Origin: Cryptomeria japonica
Lineage: Eukaryota; Streptophyta; Pinopsida; Cupressales; Cupressaceae
NCBI RefSeq assembly: GCF_030272615.1
Contig: NC_081410.1
Location: 144,260,349 to 144,324,348 of the forward strand
DNA: 64,000 nt
Reading direction: 5' to 3'
A model generated the notes under the pieces. The model was not told where the DNA came from. It made no database searches and was given only the letters and a program-made list of their open reading frames with translations. The translations under genes were made by a program, and so were the position numbers. This document shows, piece by piece, positions 50,227 through 61,245 of this stretch (position 1 is the stretch's first letter; every line of letters begins with the position of its first letter).

Positions 50227-53200
50227 CTAGGGGCCATGAGGCCCATAGACTCTAAACTTCTCTATGTTTGTAACCTTAGATAAAGAATCTACAACATTCA
50301 TCAAAGTATCTACCTTAACCAGCTTCGCCCTACCATCTTTGACCATATCTCTAACAAAATGATACTAAACATCAAAGTGTTTGGTCTGGGCATGAAATGT
50401 TGAGTTCTTAGCTAGGCATATCACACTCTGAGTATCACAATAAACTATCACTACACCTTGTTTTATTCTAATATTTGAACACAGTCTCTTAAGCCAAATG
50501 ACTTCTTTACAAGCATGAGTAGTTGCCATATAATTTTATTTTGTAGTAGACAAAGAAACCATATCCTATCGCTTACTCATCTAGCTAATTGCACCACCAA
50601 ATAAAGTAAAGACATAAGCACTAGTGAATCTTCTACTATTGATATCACTTGCCCAGTCCGAATCCACATAACCATGAATATCAAGGGAAATCATGTCTCC
50701 AACCAAATTACCATGATAACACAAAGAATACTCTGAGGTACCCTTCAAATATCTAAAGACTCTTTTGACTACATCCCAATGAACTCTACTAGGATTAGAC
50801 ATATATCTAGAAAGAACTCCCACTGCTTGGATAGTGTCTGGTCTAGTATAGACCATAGCATATATTAAAATTCTAACTTCACTCTGGTATGGCACTCTAC
50901 TCATGTCTTCCATATCCGATGGGGATGTAGGACAATCTAAAATAGATAATTTCATTCCATCTGTAAAGGGAACACATAATGGTCTACAATCATGCATGTT
51001 GAACCTCTGTAAAACTGAATTCACATACTTACTATGGCCTAGACATGGCTTTCTACTCACTCTATCTCTTCTTATTTCTATCCAAAAAATGTGTTTCACT
51101 TCCGAGATCTTTCATTTCAAATTTAGCAGTGAGTTGAGACTTTAGTTCTAAAATCATACCTTTCCTTTTATCAATGAATAACATATCATCAACATACAAT
51201 GCAATGTACAGGACATGATCACCACTAGATTTATAATAAACACAGTGATCTGATTTAGAATACTCAAATCCCAAACTCAACAGATATGTATCAATTTTTT
51301 TGTACCACATCCTAGGACTTTGTTTGAGGCCATACAAAGATTTCTTTAATTTACAGATCAAATTACTTCTACCTTTCACCACATAGTGCTCTAGTTGTGT
51401 CATATAAATATCCACCTTCAAATCACCATGAAGGAAAGTAATTTTCACATCCATATGCTCAACCTCTAAATCATAAGCAACAATAATAGAAAGAAAAAAT
51501 CTAATGGATATCATTTTTGCAACAAGAGAAAATATTACACCACAATCAACACCCTCAACCTAAGAGTAGCCTTTTGCAACCAACCTTGCTTTATATTTCT
51601 CAATGCTTCCATTTGAACTAAATTTTTCTTGAGCACCCATTTACAACTGGAACAGGATTCTATCCTTCAAGCAATGGTACAAGATCCCATGTATCATTAT
51701 TTTTTAAAGTTGTCATTTCTTCTTCCATAGCAATCTTCCAAGATTTTGCATCATTCATACCTAATACCTCTTCTACAGATCTAGGTTCATCCACATTAGT
51801 ATTCAAAGAAAAAATACATTTCTAATTATCAGGTGAATACCTTTTAGGTAGTTGTCTATGTCTTGTAGAGCTTCGAATAAGCTGAGTTGGAGGATCTTCC
51901 TCCTCTCCTAAAGATTCAAAGTTGGATGAGCTCTCCTTAACTTCTTTCCTATCCAGGGTCTCAATTCAACTCTTTCAGGTGTAGAAGGTAATTGAATCAC
52001 ATCTTCTTATTTAGTCTATTTTGGCTGCAATGTAATAGAAAGAGACTTAATTTCTCTAAAAATAACACTCCTACTATGTATTACCTTTTGTACAATAGGG
52101 TCCCAAAGCTTATATCCTTTCACACCATAACTGTATTCGATGAAAATACATATCACAACCTTGTTCTCCAACTTTGTTCTCTTCTCCTTTGGCGCATGTG
52201 CATATGCCTTGCAACAAAACACTCTAAGATTTCTCAATGAAGGCTTGTGACCCGACCATGCTTCCATAGGCGTTTTATCAACAAGAGTTGATGTAGGAGA
52301 CCTATTAATTAGGTAGCAAGCAATGACAACAACTTTAGCCCAAAAAAATTGTTCTAGACCAGCACCACTTAGCATACTCCTAGCCTTCTCCATTAGTGTC
52401 TTGTTCATTATTTCTACAACTCCATTTTGTTGTGGAGAATACAGAGTTTTCTATTGTCTATTAATGCCTCAATCTTTACAATCTATCAAAATCATTAGAG
52501 AAAATTTCACTGCCATTATCAATCCTCCAACATTTTATTTTCTTTCCAGTCTGCAACTCAACCATTGCTTTAAATTCTTTAAATTGATTGAAAATTTTGG
52601 ATTTACTCTTTAAAAAATATACCCATGTCCTACTAAAATCATCAATAAATGAAACATAATATCTAGATTTTCCTATGGAAGGAACATCTACAAGACCAAA
52701 CACTTTAGAATGAATAAGATCTAAAACAGCACAAGATTTATGAGAACTCAAGTAAAATTGAATGCAGTTTTGTTTTCCATAAATGCAATGCTCATAGAAA
52801 TGAAAGTCAAGATTACAATCATTCAAACCTTCAACAAGGTTTTTCTTTTTCAAGTTCCTTAGACCCTTTTCTCCAATGTGGCCAAGTCTCTAGTGCCATA
52901 ACATAGTCTTCTCTATAGGTAACTTTGCTTCAAAATAAAAAGCACCCTTGGGTACCCAAAAACCATGTCCATCTATTGAAGGTGAAACCCTCAAATCTTC
53001 TGATGAAGTATCCATAGATTTACTTTTTACAGAAGTACTATTACACTCAATAGTGTATGCCTCTAACTTATACAAAGTGTCAAACTTGAAACCTCTAGCA
53101 ATCACCATAGCACCCTTATGCATCTTGCATCTTGCATCAGAAAAGAATACACGCACACTCGCATTTATAAGTTTTCTCATGGATAATAAATTCATTTAAA

Positions 53201-54240
53201 TCTAGGGATATGCAATACATTGCCAATCCTTTTTATTCTACCATCAAGAACCTTGATCCTAACTTTAACATTGACAACAATATCTAAATGTGAATCGTCA
53301 CCCAAGTACACCTTACCTTGATTGAATTCTTCATATTTAGAAATCCAATTTCTATTGGAAGTCATGTGAAAAGATGCACCTAAGTCGATTAACCATGCAT
53401 CGTTACCTGCATGAGTAGCCAAAGTCACAATGAATACATCACCATCTTCCTTCTTGGACTTAGAATCAGAATCGTACTTCTTTTTCTTCTTCTTTTCTTT
53501 TTTGCAGTCCTTACGGATGTGTCTTGGTTTACCATAATTCCAATAGATGAATTTGGAATTTCCAAGATATTTTGATCTCCTTTTGGACTTGGATTTATTA
53601 TGCTTCTCATTCTTCTTGCCTTTTTTCATAGGTCTTCCACGAACAGTTAGGGCTTCCTTAGAGCTAATGGATACCTTCCCCCACATCCCTTCACCAAGTA
53701 GGGCACCCACCATATCTTCAAAATTCAAAACAACATAAGTACTATTGATAGGCATAACAAGAGAATCCCACAAATCGGGCAAAGAACTAAGTAAGATCTA
53801 GCATTTCTCTTCCTCGTCCATCTTAACACCAATAGATGCCAACTGAGTCACCAACATATTAAATGCTTCTAGGTGGTTTGTAACTCATCCACCCTCTTCC
53901 ATTCTCAACGAATACAATTTCTTCCTCAACAAAATGTGATTCAATAAGGATTTCACTTGATACATTTCACCAAGATTGGTCCATAGCTTTTGTGCAAAGT
54001 TCTCTTCATGGATATTGATCAAACCAAAGTCTTCCAAGCATAGTCTTATTAGACCCTTGGTTTTAAATCCATAACATCATATTGAGAACCTGCAGTTGGA
54101 TTTGAGGGTCTTAAGACATTCGCATCAATAGCATCCCACAGATCTTGATCTATTAGCAAATCTTCCATCTTCAACTTCCACATCTCAAAATTCCTTTCAT
54201 TAAATTTCTCCACCTCTATTCTCCTTGATGAACTTGCCAT
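50227..54240 (-). pseudogene. Copia gag-pol, multiply frameshifted
   Basis: It begins at ATG 54240 (MASSSRRIEVEKFNERNF), a typical copia gag start. A degenerate knuckle (YWNYGKPRHIRKDC), a protease segment DLGASFHMT (the catalytic Ser replaced by Leu), an integrase with HSKVFG...FIDDFSRTWVYF and RIDNGSEI, and MNKTLMEKARSML follow. The reverse transcriptase has MDVKITFLHGDL, SLYGLKQSPRMWY and the catalytic LYVDDML (about 51190). A frameshift near 51095 precedes RVFRYLKGTSEYSLCY and the RNase H (DSDWASDINSRRF...LSTTK). It ends at TAG 50227. Frame changes near 53192, 52450 and 51095 plus stops make it non-functional. Confidence 0.9.
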
Positions 54241-54349
54241 CTGAAAATTCCTACAACAAGATAAAAAAGTGTCTTCTACACAAGCTCCCACTCAAATATG
54301 GATTAGTTAAAAAACCCAACAACCCACAACTAAAACCAAAGGTGATCAA

Positions 54350-54361
54350 GCTCTGATACCA
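54350..54361 (-). promoter_or_regulatory. Primer-binding site (initiator Met tRNA)
   Basis: Minus-strand TGGTATCAGAGC lies two bases from the LTR at 54364. Confidence 0.9.
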
Positions 54362-54363
54362 CT

Positions 54364-55249
54364 TGTAAGGAAGTTAAGTAGTAGAACAACTTCCTACACC
54401 AACCTTAAGAGGAGGATAATGTAGAAACTTTTACAAATTTTTATAACAGATTTGACAAAAATAGACATAAAAATATTCATGCCACAACACAATGATTTAT
54501 GTGGGGAAAACTCTTTTGGGAGAAAAACCCCACACTTCAAAAGAAGCTCAATATATTATTTAGCAATTAATAACATATTACAATATGCTTGTAGAAAAAA
54601 ATATTCATAGGAGTACCACTAACTAGAGATTTAGAGGTAACTCAAGAGCCATAAGACTCTTACATGCAACCTCTATCTCAAGCACCTCATATATAGGAGA
54701 TACAATATAAGAAACCATCAAGCAATATTACAAAACCATGGGCTAAAACCACCCAATAAAGTAGAGTCGACCTTATCTCCATTATAGATGCCTTATGACA
54801 CTTCAAAACACACATCAACACATGTCCCTCCCATTGAAAACTCATTTGTGTTTCTAATGTAATTTTATATTTCCTTTTACAGGAGTCCAAACTTTCAGAG
54901 GCCATAACTTATGAGCTGGGTGTCCAATTGACGAATTGTTTGAAATTTCGGAAAGCTCGCGAAGTGCTCTATTACCTTGTAATCCACTACACCATTTATG
55001 CCCACTTTTTATGGTATTTTGGAGGTTCTAAAGTCCTCAAAATTAAATTTAAACCTTTCTTCGAACCCTCCAAAAATGGAAACTTTAAAATTTTCAAAAC
55101 TATGATCCTGAGATGAAAATTTACCGGCATGCTTATCTAGCCAATACGAAAATTTGGGGAGAATTTTGCACCATTTCATGCTCAAATAAAACCTTACTAT
55201 AAATAATAACCTCATGTAAATGCAAGGTTGAAACACCATTTTCCCAACA
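54364..55249 (-). repeat. 5' LTR of the second copia element (886 bp)
   Basis: It contains the AAAACTCTTTTGGGAGAAAA block that corresponds to the GGTTTTTCCCATTTGGG block of the other LTRs, read in reverse. Confidence 0.93.
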
Positions 55250-55560
55250 TCCTTTACCACTAGTATAACATTATGTCTATTTCTTGACATAGGTAAACCT
55301 TAAACAAGATCAATGTTGATGATATGCCATTTTCAATCTGGAATGACATGAGGTTGTAGTAACTCAGATGGGTGTTAGTGTTCTACCTTCACCCTATAGC
55401 ATTAAAAATAACATTTACAATTTTTCTGCATTCCTTTCTAAAGATAAAATGATTTAACATCTGTTAATAACTTGGTAACACTTGAATATCCCGATATGGC
55501 ACTGTATGCACCTCCTCCCAAACCAATTTTCTCAGTTTCATAAACTTGGGCACGTACGTA
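55250..55560 (-). pseudogene. Ty3/gypsy integrase, N-terminal part
   Basis: Minus-strand reading gives a degenerate zinc-binding region (SGYSSVTKLL...KGMQKNC), then YRVKVEHXHPSELLQPHVIPD, KWHIINIDLV and GLPMSRNRHNVILVVKD. These match the usual gypsy order (CQRVKAEH, GLLQPL, WKWEDISMDF, GLPRT). The gene continues at 49294 after removal of the copia element. Several Trp/Cys codons have become stops. Confidence 0.8.
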
Positions 55561-55577
55561 TGATAGATTTGTATGAA

Positions 55578-56818
55578 TGTTGTCATTGATGTCAAACCTT
55601 GTGATCTAGTTATGACCAGATGTAGAATGTTGAGCAACAGTGGAAGATAGGTGTGTATGTGAGGTTGAGTAGCTAGGTATGTATGTGATGTTGGGCAATG
55701 AGGTATATATGGTTTACAAGAGTATTTTTCATAAGATCCTTTGCTACGGAATCTAGTGTTTTGTTATTCATGGTTTGTATCAAATGTTGGTATTAGTTGT
55801 GATAGATGAATTTTTTTCCGAACATTGGTATTGCAATTTGATCTATGAATCCTATGCTTTGGAGTCTATGACATTTTTATCTTGAAGATGAAAGTCATTA
55901 TGCTTGGAATTTGTGTCTACGGGTCTAGCAGATCTTTGTTTTGTTTCGATAATTGAATTGTGTGTTCCAGTAATTAAGAAGCATGTAGAAGATTAGTGAA
56001 GTCTAGCTTAGTTACCCTGTTCTGGTCAAAACATATTTTAGTAGCGTGTTGATCTGAGCAATGCATTATTGTATAAACCTTTTGTGTTTGGTCAACATAT
56101 TCTCTTCATGTATGTGCTTACCAGTATATATAGAAGATATATGTATGTGGATGGATGTATGGAGTGTGTGGCATGTGAACAAGAGATGAGAGAAAAAGAT
56201 ATGTGAGTAGCAGAAGTTAGATGTGTGTAAGAGAGAAGGTGTGTAAGTGTGAAAAGTGCGAGTGTAGTTACAAAGTTGCAATAATCCTTTACCGAATTTG
56301 TTGCAAGAAATTATAGATAGAGTTGCAGTAGTCCCTTACTGGATCTACTATAGGCAGTTGTGGATAGAGTTGCATTAATCCCTTACCAAATCTACTACGA
56401 GAAGTTGTGGATAGGTTAGAGAGATCCCTTACCGAGTCTATTGTAAGTTGTTGTTTTGATATCTGAGCTTATATTGGAATTGACTCCATGCATTTGGAGA
56501 TGCAATTTTCCTCAATTCACTTAATTTTATTGCAGTGATCCTTATTATATTTTGGTAGTGAGCCACCCTTTTGTAAGCACCATATAACTAGTTATATTAT
56601 CTTGAGATTTAAACCTCTTTGTGGTTTTTCCCATTTGGGTTTTCCATGTATAGAAATCTAGTGTTTTTCTTGTGATTATGTTTTCCATTTATTTTGCATT
56701 TTTTGTTTCATGTTGATGAGATTAATTGCTAAGGTTAAAATCAGTAGAAATTTTTTATTGCTATGGGAATATTGATTCACCCCCCTCTCAATATTCTAGT
56801 CCTTTCAACCATTCAACA
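55578..56818 (+). repeat. 5' LTR of a degraded pol-less element
   Basis: It starts TGTTGTCATTGATGTCAAACC and ends CATTCAACA just before a primer site. Near its end it carries GTGGTTTTTCCCATTTGGGT (56621-56640) and ATTCACCCCCCTCTCAATATTC, as in the LTR at 1491-2644. It immediately follows the gypsy integrase remnant, so the element may have inserted there. Confidence 0.7.
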
Positions 56819-56831
56819 ATTGGTATCAAAG
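56815..56831 (+). repeat. Target-site duplication, left copy, over a primer-binding site
   Basis: AACAATTGGTATCAAAG occurs here and at 57776-57792, a perfect 17-bp direct repeat bracketing the coiled-coil retrosequence. TGGTATCAAAG is itself the initiator-Met-tRNA primer site (one change from TGGTATCAGAG). Confidence 0.9.
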
Positions 56832-57775
56832 AAAACAAGAAGAGGACACAGGCAAGGAACCGGAAGAGGACAAGCAAACAAGAACCCTGGATGCTGAACA
56901 AAGCCTGGAGATGGAGACTATGGAGGAGACCCTCAGGGCCGCTAATACTATTTCTACCCTCCATATCGCTAAAGATGAATAGATAACCCCTGGTAAAGTT
57001 CCTCCTTCTCTTGGTCCTCACCCCGAGGCCTTGAAGGGTTTTGTGAAAACCATTGAATGGCTTATTGATGGGAATAAGAATACTATGAATGATTACAAAA
57101 AACTCTGCAACAGAGTCATGATCCTGGAGACCATTAACATTGGAGAGGGGAACACTATGGCCAATTATATTGAAGATTTGAAGAATACAATTGCCAAAGC
57201 AGAAGACATCAGAGATGCCTTTAATCCCCGGTTTGAGAAAATTGAAAAGGAGATACAGGACAGAAAAACCCTGGAGGAAACTAACGAAAAAATGCTCTCA
57301 GATACAGCTGCCAAAGTGGACAAGATAGAGGAGTGCCTCAAGTACATTGCAGAGTAGAGTCTCAGCATTCTGAAAATCTTAGCCAACAACACCCATACCC
57401 TCATCAGCAAGCTCAATGATGAAAAGGAAACCCAGGAAATTGACTTGGATGCAGAAGGAACCGGGGAAGCCCAAGGCCCAAGAACTCGCACCCGTGGAAA
57501 GAAGAAGGAAAAGAAAGTGAATAAGGACCTGGAGGAGCTAAAAGCAGTTGGGGTGACCTATGACGAGCTGGTGACCAAGGCAAAGGAGCTATTGAAGAAA
57601 ATTACTATGTAGTGTCTCCTTGGGTTCTTTGTTGTTTTTTGTTGTTTTGTTGTCTTTTCTGTTCACTAGTTTTTTGGACCAGTCGCTTTGTATGTGGACT
57701 CTATTTTCTTTGCTTTTTATTATAACTATGGTGTAAAGGTTTCAGGTCCTTAAAACCTGTTTTTCAATCAATTAG
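56832..57775 (+). mobile_element. Coiled-coil ORF-bearing retrosequence, copy 2, inserted in a primer-binding site
   Basis: This 944-bp insertion is bounded by the 17-bp duplication, a length typical of LINE-type target-primed reverse transcription and not of LTR elements (5 bp). It carries one coding frame (56845-57612) followed by a 160-bp 3' untranslated region. That region has a GGTTTCAGGTCCTTAAAACC hairpin and an end CAATCAATTAG close to the copy-1 end. No reverse transcriptase is present, so it must have moved in trans. A processed copy of a host mRNA is the main alternative; the lack of a long poly(A) tail argues weakly against that. Confidence 0.75.
56845..57612 (+). pseudogene. Coiled-coil protein of the retrosequence, two in-frame stops
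   Basis: One frame of about 255 codons is broken by TAG stops near 56980 and 57355 and ends at TAG 57610. The order is an acidic start (GKEPEEDKQTRTLDAEQSLE), a long helical/coiled-coil region (NTMANYIEDLKNTIAKAEDI; RFEKIEKEIQDRKTLEET; AAKVDKIEECLKYI), an acidic patch, a basic RTRTRGKKKEKK segment, and the end AKELLKKITM. The same order occurs in the protein at 14402-15346. No enzymatic motif is visible. The coiled-coil plus basic tail could support self-assembly and nucleic-acid binding, but function is not demonstrated. Confidence 0.55.
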
Positions 57776-57792
57776 AACAATTGGTATCAAAG
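57776..57792 (+). promoter_or_regulatory. Primer-binding site copy restored by the target duplication
   Basis: AACAATTGGTATCAAAG is followed by CTTGGTCCC, the original continuation of the host element leader. The primer site here is TGGTATCAAAGC. Confidence 0.85.
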
Positions 57793-57848
57793 CTTGGTCC
57801 CTTGTTTTCTAGCTTAACTACTTGAGGGAGATTCTTGTTGGTTGAACC

Positions 57849-58898
57849 ATGGCATCTATGAATATGAACAGAAAAAATATCACCTGGATGATGAATTGAA
57901 GACAACTCTTGAAGATTTGGAAAGTGTGGAATCAGAGAATGAGGAATTGAAAGAAAACATCAAAGAAGCAAATGAATGTGGAGTGAAACTATGAGAACAA
58001 ATTCAAAAATTCAAGTTGAGACATAAGGAAGTTAATAATTAGTGAAAGCATACAAATGAAATCATTAAAGATCTAATGCTGAAAATTGAGGAAAAGAACA
58101 AAGTGGAAGAAACTCTGAAAGATTCAATTAAGCTAAAGACTGAAGAATGTGAGAAGATGGAACAAGAAGCAAAGAAGTTGAAAGCAAAAAATGAAGCTCA
58201 TAAAAGCAGTAAACTACTGGATGACTTGATTAACATGCAGAAACCTCGTGAAGAGAAGAATGAACTAGGATTTCAGACCGGTGAATGTTCAAATTAGAAC
58301 AACAAAGACAAAAGGCAAGGAAGTTAAGGTAGAAGTGGAGAGGAAACTTGAAGATGCAAGTGAAATCCAAAATCGGAGATCTACTGCAAGAAGACCATCG
58401 ATTTGTCAACCGAATGCACAAAGGTACCCATTATTTAATGGTTATTGTTTTCAATGCAATAAATTTGGTTATAAGGCTGCATAATGTAGAAGCATCAAGG
58501 AACGGAATACTCAATGTTACAATTGCAAGAAGTTTGGTCATAAGGCAAATTATTGTAGAAATCATGTTATGAGTCAAAAAATTTATCTAGTTGGAATGAA
58601 TAGGATGAATATGATTTTTCATGGCTATTGTCATCTATGCAACAATTATGGTCATAAATCTAATCAGTGTAGATCTAGAATACATTCAGTAAATTCAATG
58701 CAAAGGAACATCAAATGTTATAAGTGCAAACAATTTGGACATTATGCTAGTAAGTACAAAAATGTGGTTGCTATGGAAAAGCCAATGGAGAAGAATATGG
58801 TCAAGACTTATGAATCTAAGAAAAAGAAAGTCATGGTGTACCAAAATCCGATGCAGGCACCTCTTCCTTCGGTAATTGAGCTTGTTGCTTTGGATTAG
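57849..58898 (+). pseudogene. ORF1 (gag-like): coiled coil plus CCHC array, degraded
   Basis: ATG 57849 (MASMNMNRKN) leads by a frame change into a coiled coil (LDDELKTTLEDLESVESENEEL; KKLKAKNEAHKSSKLLDDLI). The linker SSKLLDDLINMQKP...ELGFQTGECS matches ASKMLDEQLN...GLGYKGKES in the ORF1 at 30612-31868. After a second frame change near 58290 come four knuckle-like motifs: CFQCNKFGYKAA(stop)C, CYNCKKFGHKANYC, CHLCNNYGHKSNQC and CYKCKQFGHYASKY. Such arrays bind element RNA. The frame closes at TAG 58896. Together with the neighbouring ORF2 remnant this identifies a relative of the pol-less element at 25087-33075. Confidence 0.8.
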
Positions 58899-58939
58899 GG
58901 GGAGTCTTCAAGAAAAATCATTCAACCCCCCTCTCCAAA

Positions 58940-60670
58940 GTAGTTTATACTATGGGTCTGACATGACTGTATTGGATATGCAATCTGGTAATTTGGAGAA
59001 GGTGTTGACATCATTAACAAAACACTCTTTTTGGTGGGTAAACCCTAGAAGTAATTGGCAAGATAAATTTAGAACCTTGAGATTATTTTCTACATCATGC
59101 GAAGAAAGGAATCTAAGGAATGAAGAAGCAATTGAAGAGTTGGGGAATCGAGCAACGAAGAATTTTAGATTCTACAAAAGGTACAATTGGATAAATTTGA
59201 TACTAAAAATATTAAAAAAATGGAAAGTAATTTGAATGATGCAGAATTATAAAAAGTTAAAGAGTTAGGGCAAAAAGGGTTGGATCTGTAGAGTGAATTT
59301 CCCTAGTTTCAAAATAAAGGATTTATCAAGCTTGTCCTGAGTCAAGTATAAAATGATTGCATCATGTTGGACAAACCTTATCCAATCTCTAAAGATATCA
59401 TTTCAATAATTACTGGGCTATGCAATAAAGGAATTATTTCAGTAAAGAAGACTGTGAAGAATAAGGAAGTTGAAACCCTAACCAATGTGACACGAGATCA
59501 AAGAGCACTATTGATTGACACAATTATTGATCATGTGGTAAGGTATGTTGTGTACGAAATCTCTTACAAAATTTACTTCAAAAATAGGGAAGGTTCTACC
59601 TCAGCTATTGTTGTATTTGTTGCACATGAGCTTGTTATGGAAGAAACAGTTTTCAACTTGTGTGAATTATTGAGGAGTAAGTTGTTAGAGAACATTAACA
59701 TGACAAAGAATTAAGGCTACCCCATCCAGTTTGGATCTTTTCTTATATGTTTAGCAATGTATTTTTTGAGATCCTTGTCGCTGAAGGAAAATGTGTTGTG
59801 GAAATCACAAGTTTTGATTGCTAAGTAGATTTATCTATATTTGAATTGTTTGGAAAAGAAAGATGAAGCATGTGAAGATTACTTTAAGACATTTTAGGAG
59901 GTTTGGTACATTAATCCAATACCCCCTACTACCGATTCTACTAAGGAGAGTCTCGCCTTCAAAAAGTGGAAGTTAAAGGATACTGTGGTTTCTGGTTCTT
60001 CAAAACCTAAGAAGAAGAAGAACGAAGACCAAAAACAAGATGTAATTGAATTAGATGATCTGAAATCTCCTATGGTTGAAGAAAAGGTGATTGTTGTAGA
60101 GCAAGGAGAAGATGTTTTAGAGGCAGAAGTAGATGATGTACATAACATGTTGGAGAAATGCAATGATGCTTAAAGAACTTTATCAGAATGCATACGTGAA
60201 ATGAAGGACTATATTGATAATGCCAGCAAAGTATACACGTATTGTATCCAATGGTCAGTCGTTATGGCAAATTACAAGGTAAAAGATGAATCAATTGAAT
60301 CTAAATTAAATTTATTGGGAAAATATTTGATTATCTAAGTGATAAAGATGGAAGTCAGAGGAAAAAGGTAGATTCTTTGCATGCTGATCTATTGTCACTT
60401 CAAAGATAGAAAGAAGAGATTGTGAGTATCTTCTAGAAGGTGAAAGAAATTGTTGAAGCTAAATTGGAACATTTTTCAAGACTTATTAGAGATGCAGAAG
60501 AATACAAATAGAATCTATCCATTCTTGACAGCTTATCTCATGCCATTGATCTGTTAGTTGAAACCGGAAGCTTGTTTGTGAGTATCAAACTAATAGTGCA
60601 TTCCTGGAAGGTTCTCCTTCTGGAACTCAAAGAGAAATATAAGAGGATTTTTCAGAAGAAGAGCAGTTAA
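58940..60670 (+). pseudogene. ORF2 remnant of the pol-less element family
   Basis: Frames in pieces (58950-59235, 59364-59714, 59985-60173 and on to TAA 60668) align by motif with ORF2 at 26624-29974. LSQV and NDCIMLDKPYPISKDIISIITG match LSRV and DDFMWLGEQPFKITKEIIHLITG. VVFVAHELVMEETVFNLCELL and IQFGSFLICLAMYF match VVDLAYKIVKKGMKVDLCEVL and LKFGSLLVCMFFYF. A basic linker (GSSKPKKKKNEDQ), an acidic stretch and a long helical tail follow. Again no polymerase or integrase motif occurs between ORF1 and the LTR. Multiple stops and frame changes make it non-functional. Confidence 0.65.
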
Positions 60671-60780
60671 GAATTATTTTTGGTTGATACACATTTTTTA
60701 TATCCTTTCTTTTTTGTTCTATTGGAGGGACCCTCTTGTTGGATGACTTGAGATAATTTGCAAATATGTGAGGAGTAATG

Positions 60781-61245
60781 TGTTGTCATTCATGTCAACA
60801 TATTCCTCTTTGTGTTTCAGTGTTGTAGTCAGATTAAGTGAGTTGGTTTGGCCAGTGTGTTGCAGATGAGTTGTTGTGGATTAAAGGGTTTTGAGATAAG
60901 TATCTCTAGTTGATTCAACTAAAGTTTTAGTGGTTCATGTGGAGATTTGATCAAGTTATGAGATCTGGTATTGCGGTTGGTTTTTCAATTGTTCAGTATT
61001 GACAGTGTTTGATAATTTCCTTTGTATTTCTCTGCATTATAATATATTGATCTCTGAATGTGTGGGATGTGTTTGGGACGTTGATGTGTGTCCTCAGTTC
61101 GAGTGGTTCTTGAATTGGAGTTCTGCAAGTGAATCTTTCAGTTTGAGGGTCAGTTTTGTGAGTGTTCTTGAGATCCGATAGAGAGATGATAATGATTCTA
61201 GAAATTCGAGTTGATGCAGTTGTTGTAGTGTGATTTACGTGGCTT
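60781..61245 (+). repeat. Probable start of the 3' LTR (TGTTGTCATTCATGTCAACA)
   Basis: The first 20 bases nearly repeat the 5' LTR start at 55578 (TGTTGTCATTGATGTCAAAC), at the position expected after ORF2. Further in I cannot align it to the 5' LTR by eye, so it is either very diverged or from a related element. The right end is unclear and may be cut by the gypsy-type LTR that follows. Confidence 0.4.

Larger units (their letters stand above)
49295..55249 (-). mobile_element. Second Ty1/copia element, inserted into the gypsy integrase gene
   Basis: LTRs at 49295-50165 and 54364-55249 (minus strand TGTTGGG...CTTACA) bound an interior encoding gag-pol in copia order. The target duplication is TTCTT/TCCTT with one C/T mismatch. 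Joining the gypsy reading frame across the site (VVKD then RLTKVAH) independently confirms the insertion point. The primer site lies at 54350-54361. LTR divergence is visibly higher (roughly one position in ten in the first 200) than for the element at 4808, and gag-pol has frameshifts, so it is older. Confidence 0.93.
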
